From Pseudomonas lini (GTDB lineage: Bacteria; Pseudomonadota; Gammaproteobacteria; Pseudomonadales; Pseudomonadaceae): DNA of 64,000 nucleotides. A program made the translations under genes and the position numbers. The stretch covers positions 62,001 to 126,000 of the forward strand of contig NZ_JYLB01000007.1 of assembly GCF_001042905.1 (NCBI RefSeq). Reading direction: 5' to 3'. Every line of letters starts with the position of its first letter. The stretch's first letter is position 1. The notes under the pieces were generated by a model. That model was given only the letters and a program-made list of their open reading frames with translations. It made no database searches and was not told the origin of the DNA. This document shows positions 35,114-44,360 of this stretch, in pieces.

Positions 35114-37027
35114 ATGCACGACAACCATTTGAGTCGCCATGCCCAGCAAGTGCTGACCGTGACCCAGGGTAAATCCCACCTGCACGGTCCCGGTAGCGAT
35201 CCGTCCATTGCTCGTTCCTGGCTGCGTTGTCTTGAGGACTATCACCTCGACCCGGCCCTGACCATGGCGCCGACGGTGCTGGAACATGGCCGCGTGCTGG
35301 AAAGCCGCGAACGCTTGCAGCAAGTGCTGCAGATCGCCGGCAACGAAATGACCAGCCTCCACCAGCAACTTTCCGGCGCCGGCCACGCGGTGCTGCTGAC
35401 CGACGCCCGCGGGGTGATCCTCAACTGCGTCACTGCGCCCACCGAACGGAAGATTTTCGAGCGCGCCGGTCTTTGGCTGGGCGCCGACTGGAGCGAAGCC
35501 TGCGAAGGCACTAATGGCATCGGCACCTGCCTGGTGGAGCGTCAGTCCCTGACCATCCATCAAGACGAACATTTTCGTGGCCGTCACACCGGCCTGACCT
35601 GCTCGGCGAGCCCGGTGTTCGATCCGCACGGCGAGCTGCTGGCGGTGCTCGACGTGTCTTCGGCGCGTCACGAGGTTTCGCGTCAGAGCCAGTTCCACAC
35701 CATGGCCCTGGTCAATCTGTCGGCGAAGATGATCGAGAGCTGCTATTTCCTGCGCTACTTCGACAATCAATGGTTGCTGCGTTTTCACCTGCAGGCCGAA
35801 TCCGTCGGGCTGTTCAGCGAAGGGTTGCTGGCGTTTGACGGGGAAGGGCGGATCTGTGCGGTGAACCAGAGTGCGCTGAATTTGCTGGGGCATATTCGTG
35901 GCGGGCTGTTGGGTAAACCGGTGGAGGCGTTTTTCGACTGCTCGCTGGATGAATTGCTCGGCCGCGCGAGCCCTAGTGCCAGCGCCAGTTGGCCGTTGCG
36001 CACCCGTGACGGGCGGCGGCTGTTTGCCGTATTGCGCGGGCAGCCGCGCAGTATTCCGGTGCCAGTGGTGCAAAGCCCGATGGTTGCCGAGCGTCCGCGC
36101 TTGTCGGGCATTTGCCTGGGCGATGCCGCGTTGCAGGAGGATTTCCGCAAGGCCTTGCGCGTGTTTGAACGGGATGTGCCGTTGCTGATCAACGGCGAAA
36201 CCGGTTCCGGCAAGGAAGCCTTCGCCAAAGCCGTGCATCAGGCCAGTCAACGGGCAGCAAAATCTTTCGTTGCTCTCAATTGCGCGGCGATTCCCGAAAG
36301 CCTGATCGAAAGCGAACTGTTCGGCTATCGCGGCGGCAGCTTCACCGGTGCCCGCAAGGAAGGCATGCGCGGCAAGCTGCAGCAGGCCGATGGCGGGACG
36401 TTGTTCCTCGATGAAATCGGTGACATGCCGCTGAGCATGCAGACCCGTCTCTTAAGGGTGCTGGAAGACCGTCAGGTGGTGCCGATTGGCGGTGAGCCGG
36501 AATCGGTCAATGTGCGGATCATCAGCGCCACCCACCGCAATTTGCTTGAGCGGGTGCAGGACGGCAGTTTCCGCGAGGATTTGTATTACCGGCTCAATGG
36601 GCTGGAGGTCGCATTGCCGGCGCTGCGTGAGCGCGCTGACAAATCACAGTTACTCGACTTTTTGCTGGCCGAAGAGGCGGGTGGGGAGACGGTATTGATC
36701 GACGGGCCGGCGCGGCAGGCCTTGCTGGATTTTGCCTGGCCGGGGAATGTGCGGCAGTTGCGCAATGTGCTGAGGACTTTGGCGGCGCTATGTGACGGCG
36801 GTCGGATCGGGCTGGAGGATTTGCCGGCGATGATTCGCCAGGCCCGGCCGGTGACGGCGTCGGCGGTTGAAGAACCGTCCGAGTATCCGCTGGATGATGC
36901 CGAACGGCTGGCCTTGCTGACGGTGCTCGAACAGCAGCGCTGGCACATGACGCACACGGCTGAGCAGCTGGGCGTCAGCCGCAATACCCTCTACAGAAAG
37001 CTGCGTAAGCATGGGATCGCCCGGTAA
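35114..37027 (+). CDS. eatR: Sigma-54-dependent transcriptional activator of ethanolamine genes (EatR/AcoR-like)
   Basis: A 637-residue enhancer-binding protein: an N-terminal GAF-type sensor region (about 70-210), a PAS-like segment, an AAA+ domain from about residue 335, and a C-terminal Fis-type helix-turn-helix (TAEQLGVSRNTLYRKLRK). The AAA+ part has Walker A GETGSGKE, the sigma-54 contact loop as GSFTGA (a variant of GAFTGA) and Walker B TLFLDEIGD. It is divergent from the operon with the sigma-54 promoter. P. aeruginosa EatR (PA4021, as I recall) is the RpoN-dependent regulator of the equivalent genes, so the role is well supported. Confidence 0.9.
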   Translation: MHDNHLSRHAQQVLTVTQGKSHLHGPGSDPSIARSWLRCLEDYHLDPALTMAPTVLEHGRVLESRERLQQVLQIAGNEMTSLHQQLSGAGHAVLLTDARGVILNCVTAPTERKIFERAGLWLGADWSEACEGTNGIGTCLVERQSLTIHQDEHFRGRHTGLTCSASPVFDPHGELLAVLDVSSARHEVSRQSQFHTMALVNLSAKMIESCYFLRYFDNQWLLRFHLQAESVGLFSEGLLAFDGEGRICAVNQSALNLLGHIRGGLLGKPVEAFFDCSLDELLGRASPSASASWPLRTRDGRRLFAVLRGQPRSIPVPVVQSPMVAERPRLSGICLGDAALQEDFRKALRVFERDVPLLINGETGSGKEAFAKAVHQASQRAAKSFVALNCAAIPESLIESELFGYRGGSFTGARKEGMRGKLQQADGGTLFLDEIGDMPLSMQTRLLRVLEDRQVVPIGGEPESVNVRIISATHRNLLERVQDGSFREDLYYRLNGLEVALPALRERADKSQLLDFLLAEEAGGETVLIDGPARQALLDFAWPGNVRQLRNVLRTLAALCDGGRIGLEDLPAMIRQARPVTASAVEEPSEYPLDDAERLALLTVLEQQRWHMTHTAEQLGVSRNTLYRKLRKHGIAR

Positions 37028-37041
37028 ACCGAGTCGCGGCC

Positions 37042-37109
37042 AATCGCGGGCAAGCCCGCTCCCACAAGGGCAGCGCAGACCCTGTGGGAGCGGGCTTGCC
37101 CGCGATGGC
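37042..37109. repeat. REP-type inverted pair, family A
   Basis: Inverted copies at 37042-37067 and 37082-37109 (core GTGGGAGCGGGCTTGC) separated by 14 bases follow the activator gene directly and precede mpl. Confidence 0.9.
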
Positions 37110-37185
37110 GTCAGTGTGGGCGAAACACAAGGTGCGATTTTCCCCTCCCTACGCTAACCTGCGGCCATGTTTTACGAGGTCGACT

Positions 37186-38535
37186 ATGCACATTCATATT
37201 CTTGGTATCTGCGGCACTTTCATGGGTTCGATGGCGGTTCTGGCCAAAGAGCTGGGCCATCACGTGACGGGCTCCGATGCCAACGTCTATCCGCCAATGA
37301 GCACTCAGCTGCAAGCCCAGGGCATTGAGTTGACCCAAGGTTACGACCCGGCACAGCTCGATCCGGCCCCGGACCTGGTGGTGATCGGCAACGCCATGTC
37401 CCGCGGCAACCCGGCCGTCGAATATGTGCTGAACAAAGGCCTGCCGTACGTCTCCGGCCCACAATGGCTGGCCGATCACGTACTGCAAGGTCGCTGGGTG
37501 CTGGCGGTTGCCGGCACTCACGGCAAAACCACCACTAGCAGCATGCTCGCCTGGGTCCTGGAACATGCCGGTATGAGCCCGGGTTTCCTGATCGGCGGCG
37601 TGCCGCAGAATTTCTCGGTGTCGGCGCGTCTGGGTGATACGCCGTTCTTCGTGATCGAAGCCGACGAATACGACAGTGCATTCTTCGACAAACGCTCGAA
37701 ATTCGTTCACTACCGCCCGCGCACGGCGATCCTGAACAATCTTGAGTTCGATCATGCCGACATTTTCCCCGATCTGCCGGCCATCGAACGTCAGTTCCAC
37801 CACTTGGTTCGGACCATCCCGAGCGAAGGCCTGGTGATCCATCCGACCACCGAGCCGGCATTGCTGCGCGTGATCGAAATGGGCTGCTGGACCCCGGTGC
37901 AAACCACCGGTGCCGGCGGTCAGTGGCAAGTCAAACTGCTCAGTGAAGACGGCTCGAAATTCGAAGTGATGTTCGAAGGCGCCGTTCAAGGCGTGGTCGA
38001 GTGGGACATGACCGGTCAGCACAACGTCGCCAACGCCTTGGCCACCTTGGCCGCTGCACGTCACGTCGGCGTTGTACCGTCGATGGGCATTGCTGCATTG
38101 AGCGCGTTCAAAAGCGTGAAGCGCCGGATGGAAAAAGTCGCGGAAGTGCGTGGCATCACCATTTACGACGACTTCGCTCACCACCCGACGGCCATCGCCA
38201 CCACCCTCGACGGCCTGCGTAAACGCATTGGCGACGCGCCGTTGATCGCGATCATCGAACCGCGCTCCAATTCCATGAAGCTCGGCGCTCACCGCGATGG
38301 CTTGCCGGAAAGTGTGGTCGATGCTGATCAGGTGATCTGGTATTCGCCGGCCAACCTCGGTTGGGATCTTGGCGGCACCGCTGCGTTGTGCACCGTCCCG
38401 TCGATCGTCAGCGATTCGCTGGAAGGCATCATCGAGCGCGTGAAGAGCCAGGCCCAGCCCGGCACGCATGTGGTGATCATGAGCAACGGCGGCTTCGGCG
38501 GCCTGCACGGCAAATTGGCCGAGGCGCTGCAATGA
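37186..38535 (+). CDS. mpl: UDP-N-acetylmuramate:tripeptide ligase Mpl
   Basis: A 449-residue Mur ligase that recycles the murein tripeptide by joining it to UDP-N-acetylmuramic acid. The N-terminus MHIHILGICGTFMGSMAVLAKELGH is characteristic; the ATP-binding loop is AGTHGKTTTSSM (about residues 110-121), with EADEYDSAFFD and NLEFDHADIF further on. The start at 37186 is canonical. Its stop overlaps the ubiX start as ATGA, a frequent mpl-ubiX arrangement in pseudomonads. Confidence 0.97.
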   Translation: MHIHILGICGTFMGSMAVLAKELGHHVTGSDANVYPPMSTQLQAQGIELTQGYDPAQLDPAPDLVVIGNAMSRGNPAVEYVLNKGLPYVSGPQWLADHVLQGRWVLAVAGTHGKTTTSSMLAWVLEHAGMSPGFLIGGVPQNFSVSARLGDTPFFVIEADEYDSAFFDKRSKFVHYRPRTAILNNLEFDHADIFPDLPAIERQFHHLVRTIPSEGLVIHPTTEPALLRVIEMGCWTPVQTTGAGGQWQVKLLSEDGSKFEVMFEGAVQGVVEWDMTGQHNVANALATLAAARHVGVVPSMGIAALSAFKSVKRRMEKVAEVRGITIYDDFAHHPTAIATTLDGLRKRIGDAPLIAIIEPRSNSMKLGAHRDGLPESVVDADQVIWYSPANLGWDLGGTAALCTVPSIVSDSLEGIIERVKSQAQPGTHVVIMSNGGFGGLHGKLAEALQ

Positions 38536-39164
38536 ACAACGGCCCGGAACGCATCACGCTGGCGATGACCGGCGCTTCGGGCGCCCAGTACGGCTTGCGC
38601 CTGCTCGACTGCCTGGTGCGTGAAGACCGCGAGGTGCACTTCCTGATTTCCAAGGCTGCGCAACTGGTGATGGCTACCGAGACTGATGTCTCGCTGCCGT
38701 CGAAACCGCAGATGATGCAAGCCTTCCTCACTGAATACACCGGCGCCGCCGCCGGGCAGATTCGGGTGTATGGCAAGGAAGACTGGATGTCGCCGGTGGC
38801 CTCAGGGTCTGGCTCGCCAGCGGCGATGGTGGTGGTGCCGTGTTCCACCGGGACCTTGTCGGCTATCGCGACCGGGGCCTGCAACAACTTGATCGAGCGG
38901 GCTGCCGACGTGACCTTGAAGGAGCGCCGCCAGCTGATTCTGGTGCCGCGCGAGGCGCCGTATTCGAGCATTCATCTGGAGAACATGCTCAAGTTGTCGA
39001 ACATGGGCGTGACCATTCTGCCGGCGTCACCGGGCTTCTATCACCAGCCGCAAACCATCGATGACTTGATCGACTTCGTCGTGGCGCGAATTCTCAACTG
39101 TTTGAACATCCCGCAAGACATGCTGCCGCGCTGGGGCGAACACCATTTGAGCAGCGATGAATAA
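38532..39164 (+). CDS. ubiX: Flavin prenyltransferase UbiX
   Basis: A 210-residue enzyme that attaches a dimethylallyl group to FMN, making the prenylated cofactor for the UbiD decarboxylase in ubiquinone synthesis. Family motifs: TLAMTGASGAQYGLRLLDCL at the N-terminus, PCSTGTLSAIATGACNNLIERAADV in the middle, and REAPYSSIHLENMLKLS. It overlaps mpl at its start and the next lipoprotein gene at its end by 8 bases. Confidence 0.97.
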   Translation: MNNGPERITLAMTGASGAQYGLRLLDCLVREDREVHFLISKAAQLVMATETDVSLPSKPQMMQAFLTEYTGAAAGQIRVYGKEDWMSPVASGSGSPAAMVVVPCSTGTLSAIATGACNNLIERAADVTLKERRQLILVPREAPYSSIHLENMLKLSNMGVTILPASPGFYHQPQTIDDLIDFVVARILNCLNIPQDMLPRWGEHHLSSDE

Positions 39165-39441
39165 GCTGCTGATCATCCTGCTGGCTTTGCAGTTGGCGGG
39201 CTGCGCCACGGCACGAACCCTTGATGCAGCCAAGCCCGGGGCGCCGGTGGTGTATTCGGGGACGCGTCTGGATTGGTATGCGATGAACGGCGGGTGCTGC
39301 GCCAGGGATAGGTTCGGCGCAGAAGCGCCGAGTTATCCGGGTGTTGACCTGCCGGCCAGTGCCTTGCTCGACACGCTGCTGTTGCCGCTGTCGTTGTTGA
39401 CGGTGATTGGCGTAAGTTTTCAAGCGACTGGCGGATTGTAA
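39157..39441 (+). CDS. YceK/YidQ-family small lipoprotein
   Basis: A 94-residue predicted lipoprotein: MNKLLIILLALQLAGCATA has lipobox LAGC with Cys16. The rest matches the DUF1375 group (PVVYSGTRLDWYAMNGG, then ASALLDTLLLPLSLLTVIG). Function unknown in the family. The gene overlaps the end of ubiX and is last in the mpl-ubiX unit, before a repeat pair. Confidence 0.85.
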   Translation: MNKLLIILLALQLAGCATARTLDAAKPGAPVVYSGTRLDWYAMNGGCCARDRFGAEAPSYPGVDLPASALLDTLLLPLSLLTVIGVSFQATGGL

Positions 39442-39447
39442 AAAGCA

Positions 39448-39528
39448 GAAGATCGCAGCCTTCGGCAGCTCCTACAGGTGTACACATACCTATGTAGGAG
39501 CTGCCGAAGGCTGCGATCTTTTGATCTT
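39448..39528. repeat. REP-type palindrome, family D
   Basis: Inverted arms, core GTAGGAGCTGCCGAAGG, around a 16-base loop lie between the convergent lipoprotein and oxidoreductase genes. The right end overlaps the stop of the oxidoreductase gene at 39527. Confidence 0.9.
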
Positions 39529-40168
39529 ACTTACCCAACTTACGCAACTCATCCGACTCGACAATCCGTACACCATCCTGCTCTTCCAGCGCCAGGCGCC
39601 ACATGGCGCGGGCCAGTTGGCAGGCTTCGATGCCGTGGTACTTGCCCGGAATCAATCGGGACAACGGACCGGCGACTTTCTCGCCCAGTCGTGGCTCGAC
39701 GCGATCGCCCAGCAACAGCGAAGGCCGGCAAATGGTCAGCTGCGGCCAATTCTGCGCGCGCAATGCGTGTTCCATCTCCCCTTTAACCCGGTTGTAGAAA
39801 ATCGAGGATCGCCGATCGGCACCCAGAGCGCTGATCACGATCAAGTGCCGTGCACCCATTTCCCGTGCACGTTTGGCGAAGGCCACGACCATGTCCAGGT
39901 CCACCGCGCGAAACGCTTCCTCGGAGCCGGCCTGCTTGATCGTGGTGCCCAGGCAGCAGTAGGCAATGTCGACGCGACCGTTCAATTGCGGCAAAAACAC
40001 CGCTGGGTCGCCGACCGGGTTTTCCAGGTGAGGATGCTCTGCCAGTGGTCGACGTGAGGGGGCTAATACCCGTGTAATCGTTGGCTCGTTGAGTAGACGG
40101 TCAAGCAAATGTTCACCGGTTAACCCGGTAGCTCCGGCAAGCAATACATGCTGAGGCGTCAAGTACAT
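39527..40168 (-). CDS. Atypical SDR oxidoreductase (NAD(P)H-binding, HTATIP2-like)
   Basis: A 213-residue NAD(P)-binding protein with the Rossmann motif LLAGATGLTGEHLL (about residues 8-21). The AYCCLGTTIKQAGSEEAFRAVD and FAKRAREMGARHLIVISALGAD blocks are typical of the HTATIP2/YwnB-like atypical short-chain dehydrogenases. The substrate is unknown; the catalytic tetrad is incomplete in such proteins. The start at 40168 has a GGGGGA site seven bases upstream, better than an ATG at 40174. It is 27 bases downstream of the MORN-peptidase gene. Confidence 0.85.
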   Translation of the reverse strand: MYLTPQHVLLAGATGLTGEHLLDRLLNEPTITRVLAPSRRPLAEHPHLENPVGDPAVFLPQLNGRVDIAYCCLGTTIKQAGSEEAFRAVDLDMVVAFAKRAREMGARHLIVISALGADRRSSIFYNRVKGEMEHALRAQNWPQLTICRPSLLLGDRVEPRLGEKVAGPLSRLIPGKYHGIEACQLARAMWRLALEEQDGVRIVESDELRKLGK

Positions 40169-40195
40169 AGTCATTCCCCCTTGATACTATTCAGC

Positions 40196-41911
40196 TTAGT
40201 TGCTCTTTTCATCCTTGCTGATAGAGACACTTTGCAGTGCCTTTCGTGCCTGTTGTTTGCGCAACAGTTGCCAGTGGCTGAGAACGGTTTTCGGCGCCCA
40301 GATCTGTGGCTCGGAAGCTTCGAAGCTGTCGGCCAGTTCACGCTCGGCCACGGTGGCGCTGGCCAGTTTGAAGGCTTGCTCCAGATCGTCGGTCTGGTTC
40401 AGCGCCTGGGCGAACAGCGCGTCGCCGAAATAAGTGAAGTTGGCTTCTTCGGAGCACCCAAAGGACACTCGATCGGCGCGCGAGGCGGTCATGATCAGGG
40501 TGCGTTCGTCCTTGAGGGCGGGGATGAAGCCGCCGGAATAGCAAGACGAAATCACAATGATCTTGTCGCGCTTCTTCAGGGGCGCGAGGACGGCGGCGAG
40601 TTCGTCGGCCGGCAAATCGGCCAGTTCCATGCGTGGCTGGTCGAGCACCAGTTCGTGTTCGCTGGTGCCGTGGCTGGTCAGGTAAATGAACAGCAAGTCT
40701 TCCGGGCCGCTGCGTTCGGCCAGGGTCTGGGCGGCGCGGCGCAGGTTCTCCCGGGTGGCCATCGGCCGGTCGCCGAGGTGATCGCGATGGTTGACCAGGC
40801 GGATCTGACCGAAGGCGCCGAAACGGCTGGCGAGCATGTTGGCGACGTAGTCGGACTCGCGCAGGAACACGCTCTGCTTGCCATCGCCGCCCAAGGTCAA
40901 GGTGTACAGTTCGACCGCCGGGGTCGAGGCGGGCACGTTGGCCATTGCATCATCGAGCAAGCGACCCTGGGCCAGCAAGCCAAGTTCGAGGGGGTCGGGT
41001 AGCAGCTTGCCGTCGGCGTCGCGCACGCGCTGACTATTGACCCAGGTGCCGCTCTGCACCGTGCCATCGGTCAGCACCAAAGTACCTTGGCCCTGATAGT
41101 TGTCGCCGTCGAACTGGCCGATATAGAAGCTGCCATCGGCCAGGTTCAAGCGACCCTGACCGGTGAAGCGCCAGTCGCTGAACTGACCGATGTAGTGACT
41201 GCCGTCGGCGCCGATCAACTCGCCCTTGCCGCTGAGCGCGCCTTCCTTGAACTGACCGAGCCAGACATCGCCATCGGCGTTTTCGTAGCGGCCCTTGCCA
41301 TGCAGTTGATTGTTCTTGAAACCGCCGACATAGATATCGCCATCGGCGCTGTTAAAGGTGCCATTGCCTTCCAGCTGGCCGTTGGCGAAATGCCCGGTGA
41401 ACTGATTGCCGCTGGCATCGCTGCGCTGGCCTTCGCCGTTGGGTTTGCCGTGGGCGAATTGACCCTGGTATTGGCTGCCGTCTGCGAGTTCCAGACGACC
41501 GAGCCCTGAATATTGATCGGCCTTGAATTCGCCGCGGTAGGTCATGGCGTTTTCTTTGAGGGTACCTTCACCGTCGCGTCGACCTGCCTTGAAACCGCCG
41601 GTATAGCTGCTGCCAGTGGTGGTCAGCGTGCCTTGGCCGTCAAACAGCCCTTGCTGGAATTGCCCGCGATAGACCTCGCCGTTGCTGCCATGCCATTCGC
41701 CCTGGCCATGCCATTGGCCTTTGTCGAACTGGCCGGCGTACCAGCTGCCGTTCGGGTAATCGATGCGGCCTTCACCTTGCAGCAAGCCGTTGACCAGATC
41801 ACCGCGATAGCGTCCGCCGTCCGGCAGGCGGGCATCGGGGGGCAACAGCGATTCGCCATCGCCGCAAGCGGTGAGCAACAGGGTCAGAGCAAGGAGTGCA
41901 AGTGAGCGCAT
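40196..41911 (-). CDS. MORN-repeat lipoprotein with C-terminal C13 (legumain/caspase-like) cysteine peptidase domain
   Basis: A 571-residue predicted lipoprotein, lipobox LTAC with Cys16 and Gly at +2. Residues 35-285 hold eleven MORN-type repeats of about 23 residues (pattern Y-x-G-x-F-x(5)-G-x-G). Residues about 325-545 match peptidase family C13: catalytic His414 in LTSHGT and Cys457 in ISSCYSG, each after a hydrophobic strand as in caspase-fold proteases. The predicted location is the inner face of the outer membrane. The substrate is unknown; MORN repeats often bind membranes or partners. It is followed by the SDR gene and divergent from nothing obvious nearby. Confidence 0.85.
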   Translation of the reverse strand: MRSLALLALTLLLTACGDGESLLPPDARLPDGGRYRGDLVNGLLQGEGRIDYPNGSWYAGQFDKGQWHGQGEWHGSNGEVYRGQFQQGLFDGQGTLTTTGSSYTGGFKAGRRDGEGTLKENAMTYRGEFKADQYSGLGRLELADGSQYQGQFAHGKPNGEGQRSDASGNQFTGHFANGQLEGNGTFNSADGDIYVGGFKNNQLHGKGRYENADGDVWLGQFKEGALSGKGELIGADGSHYIGQFSDWRFTGQGRLNLADGSFYIGQFDGDNYQGQGTLVLTDGTVQSGTWVNSQRVRDADGKLLPDPLELGLLAQGRLLDDAMANVPASTPAVELYTLTLGGDGKQSVFLRESDYVANMLASRFGAFGQIRLVNHRDHLGDRPMATRENLRRAAQTLAERSGPEDLLFIYLTSHGTSEHELVLDQPRMELADLPADELAAVLAPLKKRDKIIVISSCYSGGFIPALKDERTLIMTASRADRVSFGCSEEANFTYFGDALFAQALNQTDDLEQAFKLASATVAERELADSFEASEPQIWAPKTVLSHWQLLRKQQARKALQSVSISKDEKSN

Positions 41912-42025
41912 AGCGGGATCCGGGCAATTAGGCGACCGAGTATGCCGCAGCTATGTGTCGCATTTATAGGGACACAGCACAGACACGGCGCGAAACAGCG
42001 TGAGCTGCTTCGCATCCGGGATGCT

Positions 42026-42481
42026 TTACACGAAGCAGAGGGACAGTGGCTCGGCGATATACGCCGGTTTGTCCGACCCTTCGATTTCAAGCGTGGCGGT
42101 GGCCTTGAGCAGCCATTGGCCGGGTTTCTTCTCGATGACCTCGTTCATGTCGACCTTGAGTCGCACCCTGGAATTGACCTTCACAGGCTGGATGAAACGA
42201 ACGCTGTCCAGACCGTAGTTGACCACCATCTTCGCGCCTTCGGGCAGGATGAGGATGTCTTCCATCAGTTTGGGGATCAGCGACAACGACAGGAAGCCAT
42301 GGGCAATGGTGCTGCCAAAAGGTGTTTGCGCAGCTTTGACCGGATCGACATGGATGAACTGATAATCGCCTGTGGCTTCTGCGAACAGGTTGATGCGTTC
42401 CTGATCGATGGTGAGCCACTGGGAACATCCGAGTTCCTTGCCGACATAATCTTTGAGCTCCGCAACTGGAACATAGGGCAT
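42026..42481 (-). CDS. MaoC-like (R)-specific enoyl-CoA hydratase
   Basis: A 151-residue hot-dog-fold protein of the MaoC dehydratase family. The hydratase motif is clear: FAEATGDYQFIHVDPVKAAQTPFGSTIAHGFLSLSL (about residues 34-69) with the catalytic Asp and His. These enzymes hydrate trans-2-enoyl-CoA, often for polyhydroxyalkanoate or fatty-acid metabolism; the chain length preferred is not readable. The start at 42481 (MPYVPVAELKDY) has an AAGGAG site; a longer frame at 42502 has none. Divergent from the lrgA-like gene. Confidence 0.93.
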   Translation of the reverse strand: MPYVPVAELKDYVGKELGCSQWLTIDQERINLFAEATGDYQFIHVDPVKAAQTPFGSTIAHGFLSLSLIPKLMEDILILPEGAKMVVNYGLDSVRFIQPVKVNSRVRLKVDMNEVIEKKPGQWLLKATATLEIEGSDKPAYIAEPLSLCFV

Positions 42482-42675
42482 TGAGACTCTCCTTGGGTTC
42501 ATCGGTTTTTGGTTTTTCGAGCGGGGGGATGACCTCCCTTGCGAACCACTTTAGATCAACATGACAAATTGTTCCGGTCAACTAACCATGCTTTTGGCGA
42601 ATGCCGATTCATAGCGTTGGCATGCTTATAATGTCGGGCCCCTTCTTTGTGGGGAGCGCGCGTGGGAGATGATGG

Positions 42676-43038
42676 ATGTTGTTACGTGGCCTGACCTGGC
42701 TGGTGCTTTTTCAATTGCTCGGCACCGCCCTCAATCATCTGTTTTTGCCGGTACTGCCGGGGCCGATCATTGGCCTATTGTTGCTGCTGGGATATCTGAT
42801 TATCCGCGGTCAAGTCGGTGAACCCCTGAACCTCGCGGCCAGCAGTTTGTTGCGTTACCTGCCGTTGCTGCTGGTTCCCCCGGCCGTAGGCGTGATGGTT
42901 TACGCCGCCGACATTGCCGCGGATTTCTGGGCGATCACCGGTGCGCTGGTGCTGTCACTGCTGTTGTCGATGGCCTTCGCCGGCGTGCTGATGCAGCGCA
43001 TGGTCAAGCCTCACGCTCATCGCGAGGACGGCCAATGA
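42676..43038 (+). CDS. CidA/LrgA-family holin-like protein
   Basis: A 120-residue inner membrane protein with four hydrophobic segments. The family features FQLLGTALNHLFLPVLPGPIIGLLLLL and the late LVPPAVGVMVY are present. CidA/LrgA proteins resemble holins and influence murein hydrolase activity, autolysis or small-acid transport. It overlaps the LrgB partner by the ATGA junction, the standard two-gene arrangement. Confidence 0.9.
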   Translation: MLLRGLTWLVLFQLLGTALNHLFLPVLPGPIIGLLLLLGYLIIRGQVGEPLNLAASSLLRYLPLLLVPPAVGVMVYAADIAADFWAITGALVLSLLLSMAFAGVLMQRMVKPHAHREDGQ

Positions 43039-43751
43039 TTTTCGATTGGCACGGCGCCTGGGCGTCGGTGATTCATCATCCATTGTTCGGTATTGGCATT
43101 ACGCTGGGGGCGTATCAGTTGGTGCTGGCAGCCTTTGAGAAAACCCGCTGGGTTTTTCTGCAACCGGTGCTGGTCTCCATGTTGCTGGTCATCGCTGTAC
43201 TGGTCGGTTGCGGTCTGAGTTACGCCGAATACCGCAAGAGCACCGAGATCCTCAGCATCTTGCTCGGGCCGGCGACTGTTGCGCTGGCGGTGCCGCTGTA
43301 CCTCAACCTGCGACGGATCCGGCAGTTGTTCTGGCCGATATTTACTACGCTGGTGATAGGTGGTGTAGTCGCCACGGGCATGGGTGTACTGCTGGGCTGG
43401 TGGTTCGGCGCCGAACACATGATCCTGATGACCATGGCACCCAAATCGGTGACCTCGCCGATTGCCATGCTGGTGGCGGAGCAGATTGGTGGCGTCGCGG
43501 CGTTGGCCGCGGTGTTCGTGTTGATTACCGGAGTGATCGGGGCGATCTTCGGGCCGAGTCTTCTGACCCGCCTCGGTGTCCACAGCCCAGAGGCCCGCGG
43601 CATGGCCCTGGGCATGACCGCCCACGCCGTCGGCACTTCGGTGGCCTTGCAGGAAAGTGAAGAGTGCGGTGCCTTTGCGGCACTGGCGATGAGTCTGATG
43701 GGCGTGGCCACGGCGGTGTTCCTGCCGTTGGCGGTGTCGATGGTGGTGTAA
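43035..43751 (+). CDS. CidB/LrgB-family membrane protein
   Basis: A 238-residue polytopic membrane protein with about seven segments. It shows the LrgB-family PLYLNLRRIRQLFWPI and the characteristic MAPKSVTSPIAMLVAEQIGG block, with GLGMTAHAVGTSVALQE-like text near the end. It is the partner of the upstream LrgA-like protein, and overlaps it. Assignment to the Lrg or Cid subtype cannot be made from sequence alone. Confidence 0.92.
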   Translation: MIFDWHGAWASVIHHPLFGIGITLGAYQLVLAAFEKTRWVFLQPVLVSMLLVIAVLVGCGLSYAEYRKSTEILSILLGPATVALAVPLYLNLRRIRQLFWPIFTTLVIGGVVATGMGVLLGWWFGAEHMILMTMAPKSVTSPIAMLVAEQIGGVAALAAVFVLITGVIGAIFGPSLLTRLGVHSPEARGMALGMTAHAVGTSVALQESEECGAFAALAMSLMGVATAVFLPLAVSMVV

Positions 43752-43761
43752 GGAAATGTCT

Positions 43762-44352
43762 ATGAGCTTGCCGCTTTTTCCGCTGAACACGGTGTTGTTT
43801 CCGGATTGCATCCTCGACTTGCAGATCTTCGAGGCGCGCTACCTGGACATGATCGGTCGCTGCATGAAACAGGGCGGCGGCTTCGGTGTGGTGTGCATCC
43901 TCGACGGTGAAGAAGTCGGCATCGCCCCCGAAGGCTACGCACGAGTGGGGTGCGAGGCGCTGATCACCGACTTCCACCAGCAGGACAATGGCCTGCTGGG
44001 CATTCGGGTGAAGGGCGGGCGGCGTTTCCATGTAGTGCGCACTGAGGTGCAGCGCGACCAGTTGATCGTCGCCGAAGTCGAGTGGCTCAAAGATGAGCCT
44101 GAGCAACCGCTACAGGATGACGACGCCGACCTTGTCGCGCTGCTCAAGGCTTTGGCGGAGCACCCGATGGTCGAAGCGTTGAGCATGGGCACCGAAGCGA
44201 CGGGGCAACAGTCGCTGGCCAATCAGTTGGCCTACCTGTTGCCGTTTGCCGAGGTGGACAAGATAGACCTGCTGCAACTTGATGATCCGCAGCAGCGGCT
44301 GGATGCGATTCAGGCGTTGCTGGATGAGTTGCAGGGTGAGTTGTTTGCCTGA
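43762..44352 (+). CDS. Lon N-terminal substrate-binding domain protein
   Basis: A 196-residue soluble protein consisting only of the LAN (Lon N-terminal) domain: SLPLFPLNTVLFPDCILDLQIFEARYLDMI at the start, then GVRGGRRF-like strands and a C-terminal helical bundle. It lacks ATPase and protease domains, so it may bind unfolded proteins without degrading them. The ATG at 43762 has AAGGA seven bases upstream; the ATG at 43756 is too close to it. Eleven bases after the lrgB-like gene. Confidence 0.9.
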   Translation: MSLPLFPLNTVLFPDCILDLQIFEARYLDMIGRCMKQGGGFGVVCILDGEEVGIAPEGYARVGCEALITDFHQQDNGLLGIRVKGGRRFHVVRTEVQRDQLIVAEVEWLKDEPEQPLQDDDADLVALLKALAEHPMVEALSMGTEATGQQSLANQLAYLLPFAEVDKIDLLQLDDPQQRLDAIQALLDELQGELFA

Positions 44353-44360
44353 CGTCCGCT

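Noticed and set aside
41087..41905. Plus-strand frames with repetitive hydrophobic translation, resembling a membrane protein
   Set aside because: They are the reverse complement of the MORN repeats; periodicity comes from the real gene on the minus strand.
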